From NCBI RefSeq assembly GCF_012927185.1, contig NZ_JABBGB010000002.1, forward strand, positions 248,001 through 312,000: DNA of 64,000 nt, given 5' to 3'. Below the pieces are notes generated by a model. The model did no database searches. It was not told the origin of the DNA and saw only the letters and a list, made by a program, of their open reading frames with translations. Position numbers and translations under genes: made by a program. Shown one piece after another: positions 35,451 through 43,405 of the stretch; positions within the stretch are counted from its first letter, which is position 1; each line of letters starts with the position of its first letter. The DNA comes from Pseudoflavitalea sp. G-6-1-2. Lineage in GTDB: Bacteria > Bacteroidota > Bacteroidia > Chitinophagales > Chitinophagaceae.

Positions 35451-35480
35451 TATGCATAGTAAATATTGTATGTATGCATG
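35451..35480. promoter_or_regulatory. TATGCAT inverted repeat at the crp-like start
   Basis: TATGCATA (35451-35458) and TATGCATG (35473-35480) are two palindromic half-sites 22 bp apart, and the second covers the ATG of the Crp/Fnr gene. The placement suggests autoregulation. Confidence 0.4.
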
Positions 35481-36076
35481 AGTTGCTTATCCGGAATTTC
35501 AACAGGCATGTGTCGCTCTCCGATGCAGAGGCAGCCCGGATTCCCGATTACTTCCAGCATAAGAAAATTCGCAAAAAACAGTTGCTGCTCGAAGAAGGCG
35601 ACATATGCAAAGCCGATTATTTTGTACTCGATGGCTGCCTCCGCCAATACGAAACGGACAAAGCAGGCAAAGAACACGTAGTGCAATTTGCCTTGGCCGG
35701 TTGGTGGATCAGTGATCTGTACAGCATGCTTACCAAAACTCCCGCCGTGTACAGTATCGATGCATTGGAAGACTCCAATGTTTTGCTGCTCGATCTGCAA
35801 CATCGGGAGAAACTCTTTCAGGAAATACCAGCTCTGAACATTTACTGGCGTGTGATTATGGAAAATGCATTTATTGCATTGCAGCGCAGGATTATCCTGC
35901 TTCAGAAACCGGTTGAACTGCGTTATCAGGAATTCCTGCAACGCTACGCCTATTTTGAGCAACATATTCCCCAGCACCAGATTGCCTCTTATCTGGGCAT
36001 TACAAGAGAATCGCTGAGCAGGGTTCGCAATGCAGCATTGAAAAGTAAAGAAGGAAATGATGATACCGTTAAATAA
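35474..36076 (+). CDS. Crp/Fnr-family transcriptional regulator
   Basis: A 200-residue regulator with an N-terminal cyclic-nucleotide-binding-like beta roll (KKQLLLEEGDICKADYFVLD, GKEHVVQFALAGWWISDLYS) and a C-terminal helix-turn-helix (HQIASYLGITRESLSRVR). The roll lacks the phosphate-binding Arg-Ala pair of cAMP receptors and has no Fnr Cys cluster, so the effector is unknown, as for most Bacteroidota members. Possible self-binding sites overlap its start. A strong terminator shared with the convergent beta-helix gene follows. Confidence 0.9.
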   Translation: MHELLIRNFNRHVSLSDAEAARIPDYFQHKKIRKKQLLLEEGDICKADYFVLDGCLRQYETDKAGKEHVVQFALAGWWISDLYSMLTKTPAVYSIDALEDSNVLLLDLQHREKLFQEIPALNIYWRVIMENAFIALQRRIILLQKPVELRYQEFLQRYAYFEQHIPQHQIASYLGITRESLSRVRNAALKSKEGNDDTVK

Positions 36077-36113
36077 CAAGAGCCTTCAGGATCCGGAGAT
36101 CCGAAGGCTCTTG
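36077..36113. terminator. Bidirectional terminator hairpin
   Basis: A CAAGAGCCTTC/GAAGGCTCTTG stem of 11 bp with a second inner stem (GGATC/GATCC) sits between the convergent Crp/Fnr and beta-helix genes. Confidence 0.75.
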
Positions 36114-36136
36114 CAGTTTGAGATAATCCTCTTCGA

Positions 36137-37684
36137 TTATTGTTTCTGATAAGCTCCCATGTCCACTTTCCCACCTGTTACGCGTGGTTTGCCGTCGTAA
36201 TCTTTTTCTGATGGATCGGTGATCAGTGCTGCATTGCCTGTACGCAAAGCAGCGCTGCCTGTTTTCAGGTGAAAATCGGGTGCAGTAGTTGAAATGCTGG
36301 TGTACAAAGGGTCTTTGAAGAAAGAATGTGCATCCTGCTTTGTCTCAGTTCTGTAAGCAGCAAAGGATTCGTAGCTCTTTTCATGCCAGTTGATATTGAT
36401 ATCATCAGCATCCTTGCTGGTGGTAAACCAGTTGTTGTAATCGATGGTATTTCCGGTCTGTGGAAATATTGCTTCCAATGTGAGCAACGTATTCTGTTCA
36501 TTGGTGTAAAACACGTTGTTTACAATTTTGCAATTGCTGGCCCTTGTGATATAAATTTCCCCGGCTCCATTCTTGCTGTCGGTACTGTTCTTTATGAAGC
36601 TGTTGTTTCTGATTGTGCTGTTCACTACCTGTCCGATTTTGTTCTTGGCAGTATCATATCCGCCAATAGCCACACCGGCAACCTGGTTCTGATAGATCAG
36701 GTTATTGGTAACAAGAATATTGCTGGCAGTGCCGTATTCTTCATGTCCTATCTCAATGCCATATCCGTTTTGATAGGTGATATTCCGGTCTACTACGATA
36801 TTGAGTCCGCCATCTACATAAATACCACCACTGGTAGCATACCTGCCAAGGTTTTTGTAGCAGGTGTTTCCTCTGATCACACCATTGCGCGCCTGATCCA
36901 ATGCTGTATTGCTGCTTACTTTATAATGTCCCAGCGCCGCAATACCGATGTTGGAATTGTCGTGTACTTTGTTGTTGGTAACGGTGAACCCATCTACATT
37001 TCCATCGATGGATACGGTTTCGCTGAAGCCCGGAATATTGTTGCTGAATTCGCAGCCATCTATTACCAGATTGGTGATGGCATTTGCCTGAGTGGTTCCA
37101 TAACCATATGCTACGAAGGGTTGTGCGTTGTCGCTGTCTTTAGGAAGGGTGGCCGGGTTGCTTGTCCAGTTGATCTTCTGGAACTTCATGTTACGGAATG
37201 TGATGTTGCCTGCTTTTCCATTCTTAGTGGCAGTGACAAGCACACCCATCGCATTGTTCTTCGTAATGTTCTGAACAGTGATGTTGCTGAAAATAAGATT
37301 GCTTTTGTCTTCGACGGTAAGAATATTGGTGCCTGAAATTTTCGAACCATCGATCACCACCTGCTCATTGTTGTAGTTGGTAAAAGTAATTGGGTTCGAT
37401 GCAGTACCACTGACATTCACGGAGAGTTCTTCATAGTAAATCCCTCCTTTGATATTCACAGTACTGCCTGCCAGAGCGGCATTGAACGATTTTTGGATGG
37501 TTTTCCAGGCTGAGTCCGGCGTTCGACCACTGTTCTTGTCGTTCCCTCTTGCTCCATCAACATAAAATGAAACGCCCGTGGGCACTTCGGCTGAATTGTC
37601 GTCATTGGAAATTAAAGATCCTTCTCGTTTACAGGCGATGCTGCAAAACATAATGGATAGAATTAGGATGTTGCGCATTGACAT
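36137..37684 (-). CDS. Right-handed beta-helix lipoprotein
   Basis: A 515-residue lipoprotein (signal MSMRNILILSIMFCSIACKR, lipobox SIACK) with a right-handed parallel beta-helix. The first coil motif FYVDGARGNDKNSGRTPDSA is the start typical of pectate-lyase-like and DUF1565-like proteins, and repeated Asn-rich coils follow (NIVVDRNITYQNGYGIEIGH, VTNNLIYQNQVAGVAIGG). The fold serves polysaccharide lyases and hydrolases. No catalytic set is certain from sequence alone. ATG 37684 begins the signal peptide, and the in-frame extension to 37714 adds ten residues. The C-terminus ends DMGAYQKQ, as in many such helices. Confidence 0.85.
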   Translation of the reverse strand: MSMRNILILSIMFCSIACKREGSLISNDDNSAEVPTGVSFYVDGARGNDKNSGRTPDSAWKTIQKSFNAALAGSTVNIKGGIYYEELSVNVSGTASNPITFTNYNNEQVVIDGSKISGTNILTVEDKSNLIFSNITVQNITKNNAMGVLVTATKNGKAGNITFRNMKFQKINWTSNPATLPKDSDNAQPFVAYGYGTTQANAITNLVIDGCEFSNNIPGFSETVSIDGNVDGFTVTNNKVHDNSNIGIAALGHYKVSSNTALDQARNGVIRGNTCYKNLGRYATSGGIYVDGGLNIVVDRNITYQNGYGIEIGHEEYGTASNILVTNNLIYQNQVAGVAIGGYDTAKNKIGQVVNSTIRNNSFIKNSTDSKNGAGEIYITRASNCKIVNNVFYTNEQNTLLTLEAIFPQTGNTIDYNNWFTTSKDADDININWHEKSYESFAAYRTETKQDAHSFFKDPLYTSISTTAPDFHLKTGSAALRTGNAALITDPSEKDYDGKPRVTGGKVDMGAYQKQ

Positions 37685-37941
37685 AAGGTTTGATTGTATA
37701 GATAATACACCCAAATGGTGAGATACCCTATGTCAACATGCAAATGATAATATGGTTCGCAGCGGTTTTAACAATTCAGCATTGCGAAACAAAATGATAA
37801 CAGTGGGAAATTCACCCTGGCAACGAATTTTATGTTGATGTTTAATTTTCTACTGAAATGCCCCTGTTCCCGCTCATGTATTAACCTCTCACTAACCCTT
37901 GCTTCTCAAACAGATTGATTAAATTGACACAAATACCATAC

Positions 37942-39960
37942 ATGAAAAAATATATTTATTCAAGTGTGATGATAGGATTACTGGGAGCATGTACCAACAG
38001 CAATCCACCCGCCAAAACCTTTGTTGACGTCAGCGGAATCGACGCTGCCATTAAACCCGGCGACAACTTCTTCCGCTACGTAAACGGACGATGGTACGAT
38101 ACTGTGAAGATTGCCGACGATCAATCTGGTGTGGGCTCCTACTCATTCCTGAATATTCCTCAAAAGAAACTGCTGCAGCATATTCTGGATAGTGTTTCAA
38201 AAGGGCAACACCCTGCAGGAAGCATCGAGCAGAAGGTCGGTGACTTCTATGCTTCGGGCATGGATACAACAACCATCAATCGCCGCGGCTACGAACCCAT
38301 TCAACCGATACTCGCACGCATCGATGCCATCAAAGACATAGCTGCACTCGTTAAATTCGCAACTGTTGAACTGAAATCCGGTAACCCATCCCTGATCAAT
38401 TTTGGAATCTATCCGGATAACAAGAACAGCAGCCTTGTTATTGCGCATGTGGTTCAATCCGGCATCGGATTGCCCGATCGCGATTATTATTTCAAAACAG
38501 ATTCGTCGAGCGTTGAAATTCAGCAGGTGTATAAAAAATACATCGCTCAATTGTTTCAGCTTACCGGCAGTGATCCGGCTGCTGCTACTGCCGCTGCGGG
38601 AACTGTTTACGATCTCGAAAAACAAATTGCCGCTTCTCACAAAACCAATACGGAACTCAGGGATATCAATGCCAATTACAACAAAGTTTCTATTGCATCT
38701 CTCAGTAAGTCGCAGCCCAATATCGGCTGGGAATCAGTGCTGGCGGACCTGGAAGCAAAAACTGATTCTGTTGATATGAGTCAGGTCCCCTACTTCGTTA
38801 AGCTGAATGCCTTGCTGAAGTCTGTTCCTTTGCATACCTGGAAAACCTATCTGAAAGCATCTACTCTTAAAAACTATGCTGAAGACCTGAGCCAACCGTT
38901 CATGGATGCATCCTTCGGATTCACCAAAGTAATAACCGGACAAGCAACACAGAAATCGCGCAATCAGATCATCACCGAAAAAGTAGATAACCTGCTGGGA
39001 CAGGCATTGGGACAGATCTATGTGAAGAAATATTTCAACGAGGAATCGAAGAAACAAGTGCTGGATCTTGTAAACAATCTGCAGAAATCTTTCGAGAACA
39101 GGATCACTCAGCTCGACTGGATGAGCGACAGCACCAAACAAAAAGCGAAAGAAAAACTGTACGCCATCACTAAAAAAATTGGGTATCCCGACAAATGGCG
39201 CGACTACGACAAAGTGCAGATCAACAAATCGCAATACTTCGAGAACCTGCTTTCGCTCAACCAGAATGCGTTTCATCATTACTTATCAAAACTGAACAAG
39301 CCCGTCGACAAAACGGAATGGGAAGTAACGCCTGGTACTGTTACCGCTTACTACAATCCATATTTCAATGAGATAGTATTCCCTGCGGGCATTCTGCAAT
39401 ACCCCTATTTTGATCATTCAGCGGATGATGCTATCAATTACGGAGGGATCGGTATGGTGATCGGTCACGAAATGACGCATGCTTTCGACGATCAGGGTGC
39501 ACAGTTCGATAAAGACGGTAACGTAAAAAACTGGTGGACAAAAGAAGATTACGAGCGGTTCAGAGCAAAAACAAAAAGTGTAATTGATTTATACAGTTCC
39601 TTTACCGTACTCGATTCCGTTCACATCAACGGAGCGCTTACCGTAGGAGAAAACACCGCGGACAATGGTGCCATTGCAATTGCTTACGATGCATTCAAAA
39701 TGACACAGCAGGGAAAAGACACGGTTAAGATCGACGGCTTCACGCCCGATCAGCGCTTCTTCCTGTCTGTCGGCAGAATATGGCGTGTGAAAACGCGTGA
39801 TGCCTTCCTGCGCAATTATGTGAACACCGATCCGCATTCACCGGCCACATGGCGCGTGAATGGTCCATTGATGAATTCAACGCCTTTCTATAAAGCGTTC
39901 AATGTACAGCCCGGAGAGAAAAACTATAAATCAGAAGCAGAAAGAATAAAGATCTGGTAA
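37942..39960 (+). CDS. M13-family (neprilysin-like) zinc metallopeptidase lipoprotein
   Basis: A 672-residue lipoprotein (MKKYIYSSVMIGLLGACTNS) of the M13 peptidase family. The zinc site is His509-Glu510-x-x-His513 in VIGHEMTHAFDDQG, the third ligand and support lie in GENTADNGAIAIAY, and the C-terminal RVNGPLMNSTPFYKAFNVQP carries the usual family end. It degrades peptides outside the cytoplasm, probably at the cell surface. The ATG at 37942 starts the signal peptide. An in-frame TTG upstream is rejected. A strong terminator follows. No neighbours share an operon. Confidence 0.93.
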   Translation: MKKYIYSSVMIGLLGACTNSNPPAKTFVDVSGIDAAIKPGDNFFRYVNGRWYDTVKIADDQSGVGSYSFLNIPQKKLLQHILDSVSKGQHPAGSIEQKVGDFYASGMDTTTINRRGYEPIQPILARIDAIKDIAALVKFATVELKSGNPSLINFGIYPDNKNSSLVIAHVVQSGIGLPDRDYYFKTDSSSVEIQQVYKKYIAQLFQLTGSDPAAATAAAGTVYDLEKQIAASHKTNTELRDINANYNKVSIASLSKSQPNIGWESVLADLEAKTDSVDMSQVPYFVKLNALLKSVPLHTWKTYLKASTLKNYAEDLSQPFMDASFGFTKVITGQATQKSRNQIITEKVDNLLGQALGQIYVKKYFNEESKKQVLDLVNNLQKSFENRITQLDWMSDSTKQKAKEKLYAITKKIGYPDKWRDYDKVQINKSQYFENLLSLNQNAFHHYLSKLNKPVDKTEWEVTPGTVTAYYNPYFNEIVFPAGILQYPYFDHSADDAINYGGIGMVIGHEMTHAFDDQGAQFDKDGNVKNWWTKEDYERFRAKTKSVIDLYSSFTVLDSVHINGALTVGENTADNGAIAIAYDAFKMTQQGKDTVKIDGFTPDQRFFLSVGRIWRVKTRDAFLRNYVNTDPHSPATWRVNGPLMNSTPFYKAFNVQPGEKNYKSEAERIKIW

Positions 39961-39978
39961 TTGCTTCTCAAATCGAAA

Positions 39979-40027
39979 GCGGTTCATTTATCGGAAACAC
40001 ACTGATAAATGAACCGCTTCGCTTTTA
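39979..40027 (+). terminator. Terminator of the M13 peptidase gene
   Basis: A perfect 14-bp stem (GCGGTTCATTTATC with GATAAATGAACCGC) is followed by TTCGCTTTTATT. The convergent Rid gene ends 40 nt further on. Confidence 0.85.
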
Positions 40028-40068
40028 TTATCGATGGAATGATGCACCGCTGTGCAGCTGCGTCCTCA

Positions 40069-40533
40069 TCAGTTTTTGGGAAGATGTGCCACCAGCTCAA
40101 CTTCCAGCTTAGCATCGGGCATATATAATCTCGAAACCTGCACCCAGGTAGCGGCAGGAAAATCATTGTTGTAGAATGCTTTTCTGGAACTGTTGTATTT
40201 CTTCATGGCATCGATGTCGGTAGTATAAAGATTTTCTTTTACCACATGCTGGAAGCTGGCTCCAAAGCTCTTCAACGAACGTTCCAGCGCCTTATACACC
40301 TGCGTAATTCCTTCCGGAGTGATCTCTGTGCTTACGGCTCCGGATATATAGAGTATGTTGTCTACTTTGAGTACCTGCACATATCCGGCAGTAGTGTCCT
40401 GTTGCAGCTTATTACCCCAATGCCATTTTTCTTTCGCAATGTCGTTTTCCTTTTTCTGTGCCATCAGGGCAGTATGGCCGGAAATGAGCAACAACAATAA
40501 TGTCAAATGTTTGAATGAGGAGAATTTTCGCAT
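40069..40533 (-). CDS. Exported Rid-family protein lacking the catalytic Arg
   Basis: A 154-residue protein with a signal peptide (FKHLTLLLLLISGHTALMAQ) and a Rid (YjgF/YER057c) domain. NILYISGAVSTEITPEGITQ and YKALERSLKSFGASFQHVVK are the family core. The E. coli RidA motif PARSCVEVARLP reads PAATWVQVSRLY here, so the Arg that RidA needs for imine hydrolysis is Ala. Rid proteins are normally cytosolic, and this one is exported and probably not an imine deaminase. It lies 4 nt after the cupin gene on the same strand and is likely co-transcribed with it. Confidence 0.8.
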   Translation of the reverse strand: MRKFSSFKHLTLLLLLISGHTALMAQKKENDIAKEKWHWGNKLQQDTTAGYVQVLKVDNILYISGAVSTEITPEGITQVYKALERSLKSFGASFQHVVKENLYTTDIDAMKKYNSSRKAFYNNDFPAATWVQVSRLYMPDAKLEVELVAHLPKN

Positions 40534-40537
40534 ACGC

Positions 40538-40894
40538 TTATTTATTGGTTGAATTGTTTTGCAGGAAATCGCCGTCGATGATCAGCAGTTTTACCGGTCC
40601 GGTTGTTTTTGAGCGATGAGAACTCAGGTTATCGGAAACTACATAGGTCATGCCTTTGGTGAGTGAAAACGCTGAACCATTCTCCATTTCACTAACGAAT
40701 TCTCCTTCGAGGCAATGCACAATATGTCCTTTTTGGCACCAATGATCGGCCAGATAACCTTCGGAGTATTCTACAATCCGGATACGAAGTCCGGCTGACT
40801 GCACCGTTTGCCAGTATGCTTCGCCAGTAGTTCCGGGATGGATAGTTTTTTCGATTGTCGACCAGTCGATCGTTGTAAATGGAATATTGCTCAT
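40538..40894 (-). CDS. DHCW-type cupin-fold protein
   Basis: A 118-residue small cupin. The motif ADHWCQKGHIVHCLEGEFVS gives the usual cupin metal-binding region with three His and two Cys, and the second half reads MTYVVSDNLSSHRS. It matches the group annotated as DHCW-motif cupins. There is no signal peptide. It precedes the exported Rid-like gene by 4 nt on the same strand. The substrate is unknown. Confidence 0.8.
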   Translation of the reverse strand: MSNIPFTTIDWSTIEKTIHPGTTGEAYWQTVQSAGLRIRIVEYSEGYLADHWCQKGHIVHCLEGEFVSEMENGSAFSLTKGMTYVVSDNLSSHRSKTTGPVKLLIIDGDFLQNNSTNK

Positions 40895-41140
40895 GCTGCC
40901 AGTTCGGTTTTAGATTCAATGAAATTACATTTGCTGCATTGTCAGGGCTGTTACAAAATATGAAAAAGACGCTGCTCAAACGTGCAGTTCAGCCGAATTA
41001 TCAGATTTTTGGGAATAAGCTGAAGCTGCCGTTCAAAGCGCCCAATCTGAAGGGATTTTGGAGGAAATCGCTTTTTTCGTTGTCAATTCCAGACATTTGT
41101 ACCCGGAAGCACCAGCTTACACTCTAAAAAAGATACCATT

Positions 41141-42322
41141 TTGGATAATTCGATCAGTTTAAACAAGTTTATCAGCGATACGGGCTATTGTTCACGAAGA
41201 GAAGCGGATAATCTCATTACCGAAGGACGGGTATTGCTGAACGATAAACCAGCATCGCTGGGTAATCGGTACAAACCCGGAGATACGGTAGAAGTGGATG
41301 GCAGCCTCATAACCGCCGCCAAAAAGGAGAAACGTGTTTACATCGCATTGAATAAACCTATTGGTATCACTACTACAACTGAGTTGCACATCAAGGATAA
41401 CATCATCAGTTTTGTAGGTTATCCCAAAAGGATTTTTCCAATCGGCAGGCTCGACAAAGATTCTGAAGGACTGATTCTGCTCACCAACGACGGAGATATC
41501 ATCAACAAGATCCTGAGAGCCGATAACAAGCACGAGAAAGAATATATCGTAAGAGTTAACAAACCCATCGATCATTCGTTTGTGCAGCAGATGTCGCAGG
41601 GCGTGCCTATTCTCGATACGCGCACCCTCCCCTGCAAGGTGCAGATGATGGGGCGTCAGACTTTCCGGATCACACTAACCCAGGGGCTCAATCGCCAGAT
41701 CAGGCGCATGTGTGAATACCTGGGCTATGCAGTGGTTGGATTGCAGCGTGTACGCATCATGAACATCCGCCTCGACAAACTTGCTGTGGGCAAGTGGCGG
41801 TACCTCAGTGAAGCTGAATTGTCGCTGCTCATGGAAGACATTGCAGATTCAAGCCAGCAGAAAAAGCCGGAGAAACCAGCAAATGGTGCATATAAAAAAG
41901 CTGCACGCAAGTCAACTGCTCCCAAACCTGAATTTGCTCCTAAAGACAGAACACAGACTGGTAGCGGTAAAGCGGCGAAACCAACCTTCAAAAAAGACGA
42001 CAAACCAGCAGCTGGTAATCACAAGAAAACCGGCAATAAGTCAACAGGCTCCAAACCTGATTTTTCGCCTAAGGACAAAGCCAGGGCTGGTTATACCAAA
42101 GCCGCAAAACCTGCATTCAGAAAAGAAGACAAAGCACAGGCAGGAAAGAAGCCGGCCGGTAACTGGAAGAAAGAAAACTCCGGACAGAAATCTGCACCCG
42201 AAAAAAAGCCGCAGCACAATCGTCCGGAAAAAAATGCGGGGAACAATCAGAAAGACAACGATCAGAAAAAGGGCAGGCAGAAAGGGAGTTTCAAAGATTA
42301 CAGAAGCAAAGGACGCCGGTAG
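41141..42322 (+). CDS. rluF: RluF-type 23S rRNA pseudouridine synthase with long basic tail
   Basis: A 393-residue RNA-modifying enzyme. Residues 1-65 are an S4-type RNA-binding domain (LNKFISDTGYCSRREADNLI). Residues ~66-235 are the RsuA/RluF catalytic domain, with the nucleophile Asp105 in IGRLDKDSEGLILLTND and the RluF-specific GLNRQIRRMCEYLGY. E. coli RluF makes pseudouridine 2604 in 23S rRNA. The last 150 residues are a Lys/Pro/Ala/Gly-rich tail with a tandem repeat that the E. coli enzyme lacks, probably for RNA contact. The start is TTG 41141, since no ATG or GTG precedes the S4 domain. Confidence 0.9.
   Translation: MDNSISLNKFISDTGYCSRREADNLITEGRVLLNDKPASLGNRYKPGDTVEVDGSLITAAKKEKRVYIALNKPIGITTTTELHIKDNIISFVGYPKRIFPIGRLDKDSEGLILLTNDGDIINKILRADNKHEKEYIVRVNKPIDHSFVQQMSQGVPILDTRTLPCKVQMMGRQTFRITLTQGLNRQIRRMCEYLGYAVVGLQRVRIMNIRLDKLAVGKWRYLSEAELSLLMEDIADSSQQKKPEKPANGAYKKAARKSTAPKPEFAPKDRTQTGSGKAAKPTFKKDDKPAAGNHKKTGNKSTGSKPDFSPKDKARAGYTKAAKPAFRKEDKAQAGKKPAGNWKKENSGQKSAPEKKPQHNRPEKNAGNNQKDNDQKKGRQKGSFKDYRSKGRR
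41909..42166 (+). repeat. Tandem 129-bp repeat in the RluF tail
   Basis: Two adjacent copies (41909-42037 and 42038-42166) encode similar 43-residue units, the first starting KSTAPKPEFAPKDR and the second KSTGSKPDFSPKDK, each with a Lys-rich AAKPxF block. It is a coding repeat, diverged at the DNA level. Confidence 0.75.
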
Positions 42323-42372
42323 CATTCTGAATAAAAACGATAAACTTTAAACAGTCTTCATCCAACATTATC

Positions 42373-43299
42373 ATGCAATTGCTCTCTAAAGACATTATCA
42401 CCAAAGACGGAGAAAAGAAATTCCAAATCAGGATAATGAAAGATGAAGCAGTGGGTTTGTTCACTGCTGCTGACAATAAGAACTACCTGATACTCGATAG
42501 CGCGGATTATTGGTTCGACCTCATTCAAACCAGAAAAACGCCCGGCCTTACAAAATGCAAATGCAAAAACGAATGGTTCTTTGTTCGTTTCGACTACATT
42601 CCCCGCAAAGACACACCCGACATAAAACAAGTGAATGTTGCAATCAGCTGCACGCAATGTCAGCTGGAAAAGAAAGCGATGTCTGTTGACATCGATTATT
42701 CTCCTACGGATCAACTGATCGATGAGCCATTGATTTTTTGCGAACAACCTTTTCTCAAATACAATCTCACTTCCATCAGCAGCTACTGGGCTCATAACGA
42801 TCTGAAACGATTCATTTCTTTCATGGCTGAAGAACTTCATTTCAATATGTACTGCTGGTTTTGGCGCAATGCTGATAAGAAAAGATATTTTGAACAGGTA
42901 AGTCAGGAGAAAGCCACAGAAATAATTACAGCCAATCATCGTTACCTTGATTTCTATTTTTCCAGATCTGCCCCCGATTTCAAAATAGATCAGCACAAAG
43001 ATGGTCCATATGTAAAATCGGACCAATGGCAGACGCAAGAAGTAATTCGACTCAGTGGGCCTAACTCGATAATGTATGATGATGGCAAAACAGCACTATT
43101 GTTTTACACCAGCTACAGTACACAGTTTATCGATGAGGGCAAAGTAACAGATAAGTCCGCTGAGTTCACCCATGATACAACCCGCATCCATCAATGGTTT
43201 AAGCAGCATTTTGTTGAAGCCAGAGGCAAAGATTGCTTCGATAACGCAGAAGAACATACAAAAATATTCAAGGATAAATTTCTAAAGAACAAGTCATAG
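42373..43299 (+). CDS. Unrecognised conserved-looking cytosolic protein
   Basis: A 308-residue protein I do not recognise. It has no signal peptide or membrane segment. Two Cys pairs (CKCK near residue 58 and CTQC near 92) flank a beta-rich segment and could bind a metal. The C-terminal half is charged and aromatic-rich (WFWRNADKKRYFEQ, HQWFKQHFVEARGKDCFDN). Codon use looks like the neighbours. It follows the RluF gene by 50 nt on the same strand, but a shared function is not obvious. Confidence 0.6.
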   Translation: MQLLSKDIITKDGEKKFQIRIMKDEAVGLFTAADNKNYLILDSADYWFDLIQTRKTPGLTKCKCKNEWFFVRFDYIPRKDTPDIKQVNVAISCTQCQLEKKAMSVDIDYSPTDQLIDEPLIFCEQPFLKYNLTSISSYWAHNDLKRFISFMAEELHFNMYCWFWRNADKKRYFEQVSQEKATEIITANHRYLDFYFSRSAPDFKIDQHKDGPYVKSDQWQTQEVIRLSGPNSIMYDDGKTALLFYTSYSTQFIDEGKVTDKSAEFTHDTTRIHQWFKQHFVEARGKDCFDNAEEHTKIFKDKFLKNKS

Positions 43300-43405
43300 T
43301 TGAACTGCGTCGGTTTCGCAAACATTTCATTGGAGAAAATCAGCCGCTTGTCTAATCAGGCAGGGCTATAGCTCATCTTTTGGTATATTGCTCACGCTTA
43401 AAACT

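Noticed and set aside
36326-37336. Plus-strand frame of 336 codons opposite the beta-helix lipoprotein
   Set aside because: The minus-strand gene has a lipobox and regular beta-helix coils. The plus frame mirrors its periodic composition and has no independent support.
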